From Victivallales bacterium (GTDB lineage: Bacteria; Verrucomicrobiota; Lentisphaeria; Victivallales; GWF2-38-69), in contig JAIPJT010000003.1 of NCBI GenBank assembly GCA_021733985.1, forward strand, positions 1 through 64,000: a DNA stretch of 64,000 nt. The letters are read 5' to 3'. The first letter of the stretch is position 1; every line of letters starts with the position of its first letter. Of this stretch, positions 7,728-14,577 are shown piece by piece. A program made the translations under genes and the position numbers. Below the pieces are notes generated by a model. That model saw only the letters and a list, made by a program, of their open reading frames with translations, was not told the origin of the DNA and made no database searches.

Positions 7728-9075
7728 CATTGTTGCCATCTTCACCTTTTTCATTCCAAAGCGAGTCAATGCTGAAAGAATCTACAAGTAATATTCTTGG
7801 AACACCTCCAAATCTTCCCTGAATATAACTTTTCCTGATATCTTTATCATTTCTTACATCTTTGTAGTCGCTAATAGAATATAATTTTGATGCTTCTTCT
7901 TTGTCTCTTTCCATCACCCACATTTCATCTCTGCGAAGTAAATTCTGGTCAATAAGCATCAGGTCATGGGTTGTAAAAATAAGCTGAGACCTGGAATCCT
8001 TAGAGCAGGAATTTAGGTAGGTCTGCAAAAGCCTTTTAACTAAAAGTGAATGAAGGCTTCTATCAAGCTCGTCAATAATGTAGACTTTCCCCGAGTCGGC
8101 CTGAGATGATTCAATAAAGGCCGGAAGCAGATCTATAACTCTTTTTGTCCCGTCTGATTCTTTAGTAAAGTCAAACTTCTTTTCAACTCCACTGGAATTT
8201 GAGTGGTAAGAAACAATTTTAACAGCTTCAATATCCTCACCATTCTTATTATAGAGAACATATTTTTCGCCATTTGGTAAATCGAGATTGGTTACAGATT
8301 TAGCAGGTATTTTTTCAATTTCTTCTTTAATCTTAGAGTAATGGGGAACAGAATCTAAAGGTATGCTCTCTTCTCCTATCCTCTGTACGCCGGTGTCCAA
8401 ACCCTGCAATGCACTGTTTACAAGGTCTTTAAGAGGAGCTTTTTCAGCAGTGAATTCATTATAGGCATGAAATTTAGTGTGAGGTTCGAGTATGACAAGC
8501 CTGTTTTTAAACCAGTAATAGATATTCTCAAAATCTTTAATATTCTGAGAAACTGTATTTGTTAAAAAGAGCTGGTTTTTTCTTGTGCCTTCTGCCGCAT
8601 ATTTTAATCTTTGAGAAGATGAGTATTTTGAATTAAAATTTACTACGTTATTATGATTTCGTCTGAATACTTCGCTTTCCGTAGTTTTCAAAATTTTTAT
8701 CAGCCACTCTTCTACGATAGAATGTTTATTAATCTTAAAGCCGTACTCATATATATGGTCATCAACTGAAATGACAAAAACAAACTCACTGGACTTGCTT
8801 GAAAGACCATCTAATAAAAATGGCTCTACAGGTATCAATTCATCGATCTGCATCCCTCTGACAATTATATTTTGTGCAAACCTCAATGCCTTTACAAAAT
8901 TTGACTTACCTGATGCATTTCCACCGTAAATCGATGCTATTGGTAAGAGATTAATGTCATAGCTTTCTATATAAGGCAGACGGGGTTTCTTTTGACGTTC
9001 TGCCGTCTTCTCCATTGAAAACACTGTTTTATCTTTAAAAGAAAGAAAATTCGTAACTGAAAAACTAACTAACAT
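7720..9075 (-). CDS. AAA ATPase, RloA-like, SMC/ABC-type
   Basis: A 451-residue ATPase of the AAA_15/AAA_21 (OLD-like, SMC-type) group. The N-terminus MLVSFSVTNFLSF is the family's typical first strand. Walker A is GGNASGKS at residues 51-58. The C-terminal lobe has FTKESDGTKR (signature-like), VYIIDELDRSLH (Walker B with catalytic Glu) and LIFTTHDLMLID (switch His). It overlaps the RloB-like gene by translational coupling, so the two form a module. The module is inserted between pglX and pglZ of the BREX operon. Likely a phage-sensing ATPase that controls the RloB partner; this is inferred from related two-gene systems. Confidence 0.8.
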   Translation of the reverse strand: MLVSFSVTNFLSFKDKTVFSMEKTAERQKKPRLPYIESYDINLLPIASIYGGNASGKSNFVKALRFAQNIIVRGMQIDELIPVEPFLLDGLSSKSSEFVFVISVDDHIYEYGFKINKHSIVEEWLIKILKTTESEVFRRNHNNVVNFNSKYSSSQRLKYAAEGTRKNQLFLTNTVSQNIKDFENIYYWFKNRLVILEPHTKFHAYNEFTAEKAPLKDLVNSALQGLDTGVQRIGEESIPLDSVPHYSKIKEEIEKIPAKSVTNLDLPNGEKYVLYNKNGEDIEAVKIVSYHSNSSGVEKKFDFTKESDGTKRVIDLLPAFIESSQADSGKVYIIDELDRSLHSLLVKRLLQTYLNSCSKDSRSQLIFTTHDLMLIDQNLLRRDEMWVMERDKEEASKLYSISDYKDVRNDKDIRKSYIQGRFGGVPRILLVDSFSIDSLWNEKGEDGNNEE

Positions 9076-9193
9076 ATTGCATTTACTCCGAATTTATCAC
9101 TTATATTATTATAATAAATGTACATTATTTATAATAAATAGCAATATCAAGAGATATTTTCTCTTAATTTAAATATTTTACTTTATTTTTTAT

Positions 9194-9261
9194 AACCACG
9201 GAATGCACGGAAACCACGAAAATTTATTTTATTTTCGTGAACTTTCGCGTCTTCCGTGGTT
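9194..9261. repeat. CACGGAA-type hairpin repeat
   Basis: AACCACGGAA at the left is perfectly mirrored by TTCCGTGGTT at the right, with inner CACGGAAACCACGAAAA and TTTTCGTGAACTTTCGCG nearly complementary. It fills the gap between pglX and the AAA ATPase gene and could act as a partial terminator or RNA-processing site in the operon. Confidence 0.8.
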
Positions 9262-9265
9262 TGGT

Positions 9266-12200
9266 TTAGCTTAGACCTGTTACTTTAGCCAGTGCTTTGC
9301 CGAATTTTTTATAATTGACTTTTACTCCGTCATCGAGATCTATTTCTATCTTTTCTGTTGCCAGTGGATAGATAGTGTTCTTTTCATAGTCTTCAAGGTC
9401 TTTGATGATTTTTACGGTATTATCCAACTCTTTCTGGGCTTTGCGTTTGTCTTTGTCTGAGATAGATTCGCTTATTGTCATCCTGTTCAGATGTTCTTTA
9501 TGCGAATTAAGCTTGTTCTGATATTCTCTGAGATAGTCATTCAGGATCACAGAAACTGTGTCAGGTTTATATCGGTGCATATAAATCAGAGCGTTGAAAT
9601 ACTTTTTAGGACTGCTGAACATCCAGTAAATAGGCCGTTTCTTGTATCTTTTTATGTGGTCAGCATAAAAGTCTTTTACAAAATATTTTCTTATATCTTT
9701 ACCGATTGCGTTTTCTATGAAATTCAGATTTTCTTCAAAGTGTTGCTGACCAAAAGTAACCTTTAAAAACTTTTTAAATCGCTCCACAATATCATCGGAG
9801 AACCATTCACTATCCAGAACAGGAATAACATTATCCTCATCCGGCATGAAGGATAAGTGGCTAGTGCTTAGTGGCCAGTGGCTAGTTTTGACATTAAGGC
9901 TGGAATCATTTTGCTTATTTCCTGATGAATATTCATTAACTGGAGCATTTGTTCCTTCGACAGATAGTTTAAGCGATGAGTTATCAGTAATTGCGTTTCC
10001 AGTTCCGCCAGAGAACCCCTTGCTATTGATAGGAAATTTCTGAATTCCGCTGTTGAATTCCGAGCCTGTCCTTCGGCTATGTTCGATGGTATCGATACCG
10101 CAGCTCTTCGAATCTGACTGGTCAGTCCGTATATCTCCTCTTTCGGAAATTGCCTGGTTGCCTGATAAACCATCTCCACTAAATCCATCGCTTTCTGCCA
10201 TACTATTAGATCTTTGTAACATTTTATCACTGTCTGAATCTCCATTATTATTTTCTGCATAGTTACTAACCACTAGCCCCTGGACACTATGCACTTCCCC
10301 TGTTCCCTCTGCACTAGTCACTAAGCACTGGCCACTAGCCACTTTGCTGATGTAATCAGCAACGGTCTCGCCCTGATTGGCGAGGATTAGCCCGGGTTTG
10401 TCGAGTGAATAACGACCGAACATACAGCCAACTGCATAACTGATAAACTCTTTCATAGTATCAGCTCGAAATCGCTCTTTGAGCTCAGTGTTTAGTGGAT
10501 AGTGGTTAGTGGCTAGATTTTTTTCTTCACTATTGACTAGTCCCTGGTCACTAGCCACTCTATCGCTTTCAGCGTCCACGCTGTAACGATAGTAAGGATT
10601 TCCCGTCAGCGTAATTTCTTTTAGTGGAACATCAGGAGTCAATTCATCCTGCAAACCATAAGCTTCAATGAAAATACGATTGTTTTCTTCTTCCAACTCT
10701 TTCATCTGCATTGTCATGTTCTGATAATAATCGAAATATTGATTGTAAGCATCTGAAAGAGTAGTGTTTAGTGGATAGTGACTAGTGTCTAGTTTTCCTT
10801 CGTTGCTATCCACCGGCCACTGGCCAGTAGCCACTTCTTTTATCTTACTAGCCACTAGCCACTGACCACTAGCCACTTTAAGAAGCGGTAGCTTCGTAAA
10901 GTCCCATGAGGTTTCGAAGTTGTCCCAGTCTTTTTTTGATAGATTTAACAATGAGCTGCAAAAATTATTACTTTTAATTTTCTCTAATATTGGCAGGACT
11001 GCCATATTACCCGGTTGAATATTCAATGTAGGGTTAATTGCAAGAATATAATAACGACCTACTTTACTACATAAAAATGATAATAAAATAAAAATATAAT
11101 CATTGTCCTTTACTGCACAAAGACCAGATGCATCATCAAATAAAAATCCTTTGGGTGAATATCTAAAGTCTGGTATTGCAGATGTTATTTTTGACCAAAT
11201 AATGGCAGGTTTAAATATATAATTTAAATTGTGATTAGTGGAATTCCCATGCCAACCCAATTCTTTCATATGCAGTAATTTAAATCCGTCTTTTTCCCAA
11301 TCAACTACGCTTAAATGATTGCCATACCACTGCCTAAAATCTCCACCCTTTTGATAGGGGAACCACTTTTTTGTTGAAGTTTTAGCTTCCGCTCTTGAAC
11401 TAAAATTAAACCCAAGTTTATTAATATTTAATTCAAACCAAAACCTTACAAAATAGTCATTATCTCTTGTACACATGCCTTTTCTTGGATTAGCAACTTC
11501 ATTTAAAAGTTTACAATTGTCGAGAATAACTAACGCCATTTCAGGAATCCCATAAGCAATAGGCGAACCTGGTATTTTTTTGAAGTCTGAAGCTGAAGCG
11601 GTGAAGAACCACCCGCAGTCATGATTATTAATTGCCTCAAGGGTTTTAGGTGCTTGATTTCTATGGCCTTTAAACTCTGAGAGCTTAATATATCCCCCTT
11701 TAAAATCTGGATTGTATGAATTTTCTAAAGTATATGTACAAATAGGAACTGTAGCACCATCAAAACCTGAATATTCTAATTGAACAAGAGATGTTATAGT
11801 TTTATTATCAAGAATGTAATTTCTTAGTTTTTCATAAGATGAAATGAACATCCAGACAAATGGGGACATAATACCAAGTTGCCCACCTTTTAAAGAAAGT
11901 TCAAAATTTCTTACAATAAAAGCAGAGAATAAATCTGACTTTACATCTGGATAATTATCTTTTGCCCATTTAGCTAATCTTGGATTCATTCCTTTCCCTC
12001 CCATATACGGAGGATTTGCGATAACGCAATGATATTTCTGAGATAGATAATCTGCCTGCTTTATTACATCTAAAACTTTTTGATGTATCTGATACAGAAA
12101 TAAATCATCTTCAGGTATTCTATCTTTAAGGTTTTCAAAGGCTTCTTTTGGATTTTGTAATGCTGGAATGATCAGAGATCCAAAATTATCAGCTTCTGCA

Positions 12201-13813
12201 AATTGGAGAAGAGTTTTTCTTAAGTCAATAGTAAACAGATCTTCGCCTACTTTATCCATATAGGATGACATTTCATCATCGCTAAACTCAATATTTTGCA
12301 GTATACAGATATTTGGTGCAACTGGTCGTCTGAAGAAGCGTCTGTCGTATTCCCTTGCTTTCATTGTCAAAGCAAAAGCTGCCAAAGCTCCCGCTCTGGC
12401 ATCTATTTCTATACCATGAAGATTCTTTTCAAGTATTAGTTTCGGAATATCTTTCTTTTCATAAAAACACTCTTCATAAATCTTAGTCAATAGGTCAAAT
12501 GCATACACAAGAATATGACCGCTTCCACAGGCCGGATCACAGATTCGGATTTCTTCCGGGGAAGAAACCCTCAAGTGGTTAGTGGTTAGTGGCTGGTGGC
12601 TGGTTTTGACATTAGAGCCGGCAGCATTTTGCTGATTTGGCAATGAGTTTCCATAATCCATGCTACTTGATCCTGATTTATATAATTCAGGCGATGTGCA
12701 ATTAACACTTGGGTCTCTACTTCCGCAAGAGATCCTCTCGCTATTGATAGGAAGTTTTTGAATTCTGCTGTTGAGCTCCTTGCCTGTCCTTCTGCTATGT
12801 TCGATGGAACTGATACTGCAGCTCTTAGAATCTGTGATGTCAGCCCGTAAATCTCTTCTCTCGGAAAGTTTTTGGTCACCTGATAGATTTGTTCCGTCAA
12901 GTCCATTGCTTTCTGCCACACAATCAGTTCTCTGTAGTTTTTCACTGTCATTATAGTTCTCCCTATTCTTCTTACTATCCACTAGCCCCTGGCCACTAGC
13001 CACGTCCTCAGGCTCTATAAAGTATTCCATGTGGTTTTTAAGTTTGGAATCTGGATTATTCAGCATCCATAGCCTGCCTAAAGAGTTTTCAACCATATAT
13101 TTCACAATCCAGTGAGGTGTAAAGAGCTGTGTGGCTGCTGGAATATTTTCAGGATTAATCTTTCTGTTTTTCTTTAAGTTTTCAAAAACCTCATCTTTCT
13201 TCTCTGATATATAGAACTGATACATCCAACCAATGCTTTCTACTTCACCTATATTCTTACTGGAAAGCTGCATGAAATCAGATATTATTGACTTTTCACT
13301 AAGCAGGTCATCAGGCATAAGAAGTTCTGTGTAATCATCAAGCTTTTCAAACATAAACGGCATCAATTCGTAATAAGTATGACAAACCGCAAGCAGTAAC
13401 AGTTTATAAGCTTCATTTTGGGGATTAGACACATTGATTTTGCCGGTTAAAAGTCTGGCAATGTAACTCCTGTCAAGTTTCAGCTTTTCATCAATTATGC
13501 CTTTTTTAGCATCATCAAGTATTTCGGGTTGAGTATAGCCATCAATAGCGGAAACAACTTTTACATCTGTATAGTTGTTTGCATCCATAAAGCGTAAAGC
13601 CATAAAACGGTTAAACCAGGTATAAGCTATTCTCCTGCAAAAGAGGTTTTCGCCCAGCTTATCTACTTCTTTTTTTATGTTTTTCACCTGACTGGATTTT
13701 TCACGAAGTTCCGGTGTATCTCTGTTTAAAACATAGTTGAGTCTGGCTCTGACCTGCTCTAAAAGTTTTCGCCTGGCTGACTGAGCGAATGTTTTTAACT
13801 TATTTGTATCCAT
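9266..13813 (-). CDS. pglX: BREX adenine-specific DNA methyltransferase PglX, with four in-frame insertions
   Basis: PglX is the BREX N6-adenine methyltransferase that marks host DNA. The N-terminal helical region is followed by MTase motif I DPACGSG at residues 426-432 and motif IV NPPY at 600-603, then a target-recognition region and a helical C-terminus ending in KKFGKALAKVTGLS. At 1515 residues it is about 350 longer than the usual ~1150-1200. The excess sits in four insertions at residues about 271-413, 979-1018, 1086-1109 and 1158-1319, all low-complexity Ser/Asn-rich peptide flanked by phrases such as VASGQWLVAS and PLNT. Each matches a DNA element made of octamer arrays, and two hide a second ORF. 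The first insert lies just before motif I. The frame stays open throughout, so the protein may still be made; whether it is active is unknown. Confidence 0.92.
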   Translation of the reverse strand: MDTNKLKTFAQSARRKLLEQVRARLNYVLNRDTPELREKSSQVKNIKKEVDKLGENLFCRRIAYTWFNRFMALRFMDANNYTDVKVVSAIDGYTQPEILDDAKKGIIDEKLKLDRSYIARLLTGKINVSNPQNEAYKLLLLAVCHTYYELMPFMFEKLDDYTELLMPDDLLSEKSIISDFMQLSSKNIGEVESIGWMYQFYISEKKDEVFENLKKNRKINPENIPAATQLFTPHWIVKYMVENSLGRLWMLNNPDSKLKNHMEYFIEPEDVASGQGLVDSKKNRENYNDSEKLQRTDCVAESNGLDGTNLSGDQKLSERRDLRADITDSKSCSISSIEHSRRTGKELNSRIQKLPINSERISCGSRDPSVNCTSPELYKSGSSSMDYGNSLPNQQNAAGSNVKTSHQPLTTNHLRVSSPEEIRICDPACGSGHILVYAFDLLTKIYEECFYEKKDIPKLILEKNLHGIEIDARAGALAAFALTMKAREYDRRFFRRPVAPNICILQNIEFSDDEMSSYMDKVGEDLFTIDLRKTLLQFAEADNFGSLIIPALQNPKEAFENLKDRIPEDDLFLYQIHQKVLDVIKQADYLSQKYHCVIANPPYMGGKGMNPRLAKWAKDNYPDVKSDLFSAFIVRNFELSLKGGQLGIMSPFVWMFISSYEKLRNYILDNKTITSLVQLEYSGFDGATVPICTYTLENSYNPDFKGGYIKLSEFKGHRNQAPKTLEAINNHDCGWFFTASASDFKKIPGSPIAYGIPEMALVILDNCKLLNEVANPRKGMCTRDNDYFVRFWFELNINKLGFNFSSRAEAKTSTKKWFPYQKGGDFRQWYGNHLSVVDWEKDGFKLLHMKELGWHGNSTNHNLNYIFKPAIIWSKITSAIPDFRYSPKGFLFDDASGLCAVKDNDYIFILLSFLCSKVGRYYILAINPTLNIQPGNMAVLPILEKIKSNNFCSSLLNLSKKDWDNFETSWDFTKLPLLKVASGQWLVASKIKEVATGQWPVDSNEGKLDTSHYPLNTTLSDAYNQYFDYYQNMTMQMKELEEENNRIFIEAYGLQDELTPDVPLKEITLTGNPYYRYSVDAESDRVASDQGLVNSEEKNLATNHYPLNTELKERFRADTMKEFISYAVGCMFGRYSLDKPGLILANQGETVADYISKVASGQCLVTSAEGTGEVHSVQGLVVSNYAENNNGDSDSDKMLQRSNSMAESDGFSGDGLSGNQAISERGDIRTDQSDSKSCGIDTIEHSRRTGSEFNSGIQKFPINSKGFSGGTGNAITDNSSLKLSVEGTNAPVNEYSSGNKQNDSSLNVKTSHWPLSTSHLSFMPDEDNVIPVLDSEWFSDDIVERFKKFLKVTFGQQHFEENLNFIENAIGKDIRKYFVKDFYADHIKRYKKRPIYWMFSSPKKYFNALIYMHRYKPDTVSVILNDYLREYQNKLNSHKEHLNRMTISESISDKDKRKAQKELDNTVKIIKDLEDYEKNTIYPLATEKIEIDLDDGVKVNYKKFGKALAKVTGLS
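9857..10342 (-). mobile_element. S23-type intervening element B inside pglX
   Basis: A ~486-bp insertion bounded by degenerate octamer arrays: GTGGCTAGTGCTTAGTGG at the left (9857-9885) and the inverted counterpart with ACTAGCCCCTGG and CTGGCCACTAGCCAC at the right (10270-10342). It carries one four-helix-bundle ORF. The length is divisible by three with these boundaries, and the pglX frame reads straight through. It closely resembles element A at 12575-13003 in order, flanks and coding content. Confidence 0.8.
9868..10245 (-). CDS. four-helix-bundle (S23/IVP-family) protein nested in pglX, copy B
   Basis: This 125-residue protein belongs to the four-helix-bundle family first known from intervening sequences of 23S rRNA genes. 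Diagnostic phrases are DLIVWQKAMDL, IYGLTSQIRRAAVSIP, SNIAEGQARNS and FLSIARGSLAELETQL. ATG 10245 matches the start of copy A best, although an upstream ATG at 10260 is in frame. It lies on the same strand as pglX in another frame, so it would need internal initiation on the BREX mRNA. Its last codons (SKLATGH) are encoded by the flanking octamer array. The protein function is unknown; relatives are thought to bind nucleic acid. Confidence 0.8.
   Translation of the reverse strand: MEIQTVIKCYKDLIVWQKAMDLVEMVYQATRQFPKEEIYGLTSQIRRAAVSIPSNIAEGQARNSTAEFRNFLSIARGSLAELETQLLITHRLNYLSKEQMLQLMNIHQEISKMIPALMSKLATGH
10487..10558 (-). repeat. miniature octamer-array insertion C in pglX
   Basis: A ~72-bp insertion with a left array AGTGTTTAGTGGATAGTGG (from 10487) and an inverted right array ACTAGTCCCTGGTCACTAG (from 10536), with no ORF between them. 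It is read as about 24 extra PglX residues (VASDQGLVNS ... TNHYPLNT). It is an empty or miniature form of elements A and B. Confidence 0.75.
10762..10877 (-). repeat. miniature octamer-array insertion D in pglX
   Basis: A ~116-bp stretch of octamer arrays: TAGTGTTTAGTGGATAGTG at the left, then two inverted blocks CCACTGGCCAGTAGCCAC and CTAGCCACTAGCCACTG. It is read in frame as about 39 extra PglX residues (VASGQWLVAS, VATGQWPVDS, TSHYPLNT). The doubled right block suggests array expansion or two nested insertions. Confidence 0.7.
12575..13003 (-). mobile_element. S23-type intervening element A inside pglX
   Basis: A ~429-bp insertion flanked by octamer arrays in inverted orientation: GTGGTTAGTGGTTAGTGG at the left (12575-12603) and CCACTAGCCCCTGGCCACTA at the right (12979-13003). 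The two arrays are complementary at about 20 of 25 positions. The length is a multiple of three, and pglX reads through as Ser-rich peptide between EYFIEPED and SPEEIRICDPACGSG. It holds one four-helix-bundle ORF in the same relative phase as element B. Confidence 0.8.
12586..12951 (-). CDS. four-helix-bundle (S23/IVP-family) protein nested in pglX, copy A
   Basis: A 121-residue four-helix-bundle protein: YRELIVWQKAMDLTEQIY, then IYGLTSQILRAAVSVP, SNIAEGQARSS and ARGSLAEVETQVLIAHRL. It is roughly 70% identical by eye to copy B. ATG 12951 is preceded by GGGAGAACTATA, a credible ribosome-binding site, so independent translation from the BREX transcript is plausible. The stop codon lies inside the left octamer array. 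The phase relative to pglX is the same as for copy B: both starts are offset by 1 modulo 3 from the pglX start. Function unknown. Confidence 0.82.
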   Translation of the reverse strand: MTVKNYRELIVWQKAMDLTEQIYQVTKNFPREEIYGLTSQILRAAVSVPSNIAEGQARSSTAEFKNFLSIARGSLAEVETQVLIAHRLNYINQDQVAWIMETHCQISKMLPALMSKPATSH

Positions 13814-13846
13814 ATAAATCCTTATCTTTAACCACTAAAGGTTCTT

Positions 13847-14473
13847 CTATCTTTTGCTCTGTCTTATTTTATAAAGCCTTTCTGTAAATCCACCATTATC
13901 TTCAAAATCTTTTGCCAACCTCTCAATCTGCTTTGACAAAAGACTGCACGCAACATGGATATACACTAAAGCAGAGTTAGCAGCTATCCCCTGAAAAGTC
14001 ATCCTCTTTGACAACCTGGACCGGTTGGACAACTTGTTTGGTGAGTTAGAATGTCCATTGTGTCCATCATGTCCAAGTTGTCTATCATGTACTTCATGCA
14101 CCCATAAAACCACTTCTTCCAGAGAAGAAAATCTTCTATCTATCAACTCCCTGCAAAGTATGTGGTCTCTGTCCCAAAGCTCCAGGCTTTTCTGTCGCAA
14201 AAAATCTTCATAATCCAGTTTCAATTCTTCAAGACTTGCTCTTGCAACATTTGTAAGCTTTAGCTCAGTTTTCCTGGAAGTTGCCGATGCCTGACTTCCT
14301 TCCGCTATATTCTGAACTCCGCTTCTTGCAGCCTGAACCATCTGATCTTTGGTTCTGCTGAACTTATCGATATAGCGGTCACAAAACTTTACTGTTAAAT
14401 CGTAAGCCAACTGAGCAATCTGAAAACTTTTCAGATTTCTGTATCCTCCATGTTTTTGGATTAAATCACTCAA
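13847..14473 (-). CDS. four-helix-bundle protein with C-terminal suffix domain
   Basis: A 208-residue protein between brxC and pglX. Residues 1-125 form the four-helix bundle (LKSFQIAQLAYDLTVKF, KDQMVQAARSGVQNIAEGSQ, ARASLEELKLDYEDFL). Residues about 127-155 are a low-complexity spacer (LGHDGHNGHSNSPN), and the rest is a helical suffix (TFQGIAANSALVYIHVACSL). The start is TTG at 14473, with AAGGAAAAACC upstream. The spacer is encoded by another octamer array (14007-14091), so this gene has also taken up the repeat type. Unlike the nested copies it occupies its own slot in the operon. Its role in BREX, if any, is unknown. Confidence 0.75.
   Translation of the reverse strand: MSDLIQKHGGYRNLKSFQIAQLAYDLTVKFCDRYIDKFSRTKDQMVQAARSGVQNIAEGSQASATSRKTELKLTNVARASLEELKLDYEDFLRQKSLELWDRDHILCRELIDRRFSSLEEVVLWVHEVHDRQLGHDGHNGHSNSPNKLSNRSRLSKRMTFQGIAANSALVYIHVACSLLSKQIERLAKDFEDNGGFTERLYKIRQSKR
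14007..14091 (-). repeat. GGACA-type octamer array inside the four-helix suffix gene
   Basis: Left block TTGACAACCTGGACCGGTTG then GACAACTTG; right block TGTCCATTGTGTCCATCATG then TCCAAGTTGTC in inverted orientation. Same design as the arrays in pglX (degenerate octamers facing each other) but with a different octamer. Read in frame as a His/Gly/Asn-rich spacer. Confidence 0.6.
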
Positions 14474-14577
14474 AGGTTTTTCCTTTTTCCTTATATTGTT
14501 TTTGTTTCTTTGTCAACTTGGAATTGTTGGACGTCTTATTTTGAGAAATAAATCGTCCAATCTATCTATTATGCACT

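Noticed and set aside
9857-10877. The octamer arrays looked at first like a CRISPR or minisatellite.
   Set aside because: There are no unique spacers of constant length; the units are degenerate octamers in facing orientation.
9868-14473. Diversity-generating retroelement, because Avd is related in fold to the four-helix-bundle proteins.
   Set aside because: No reverse transcriptase, template repeat or variable repeat is present.
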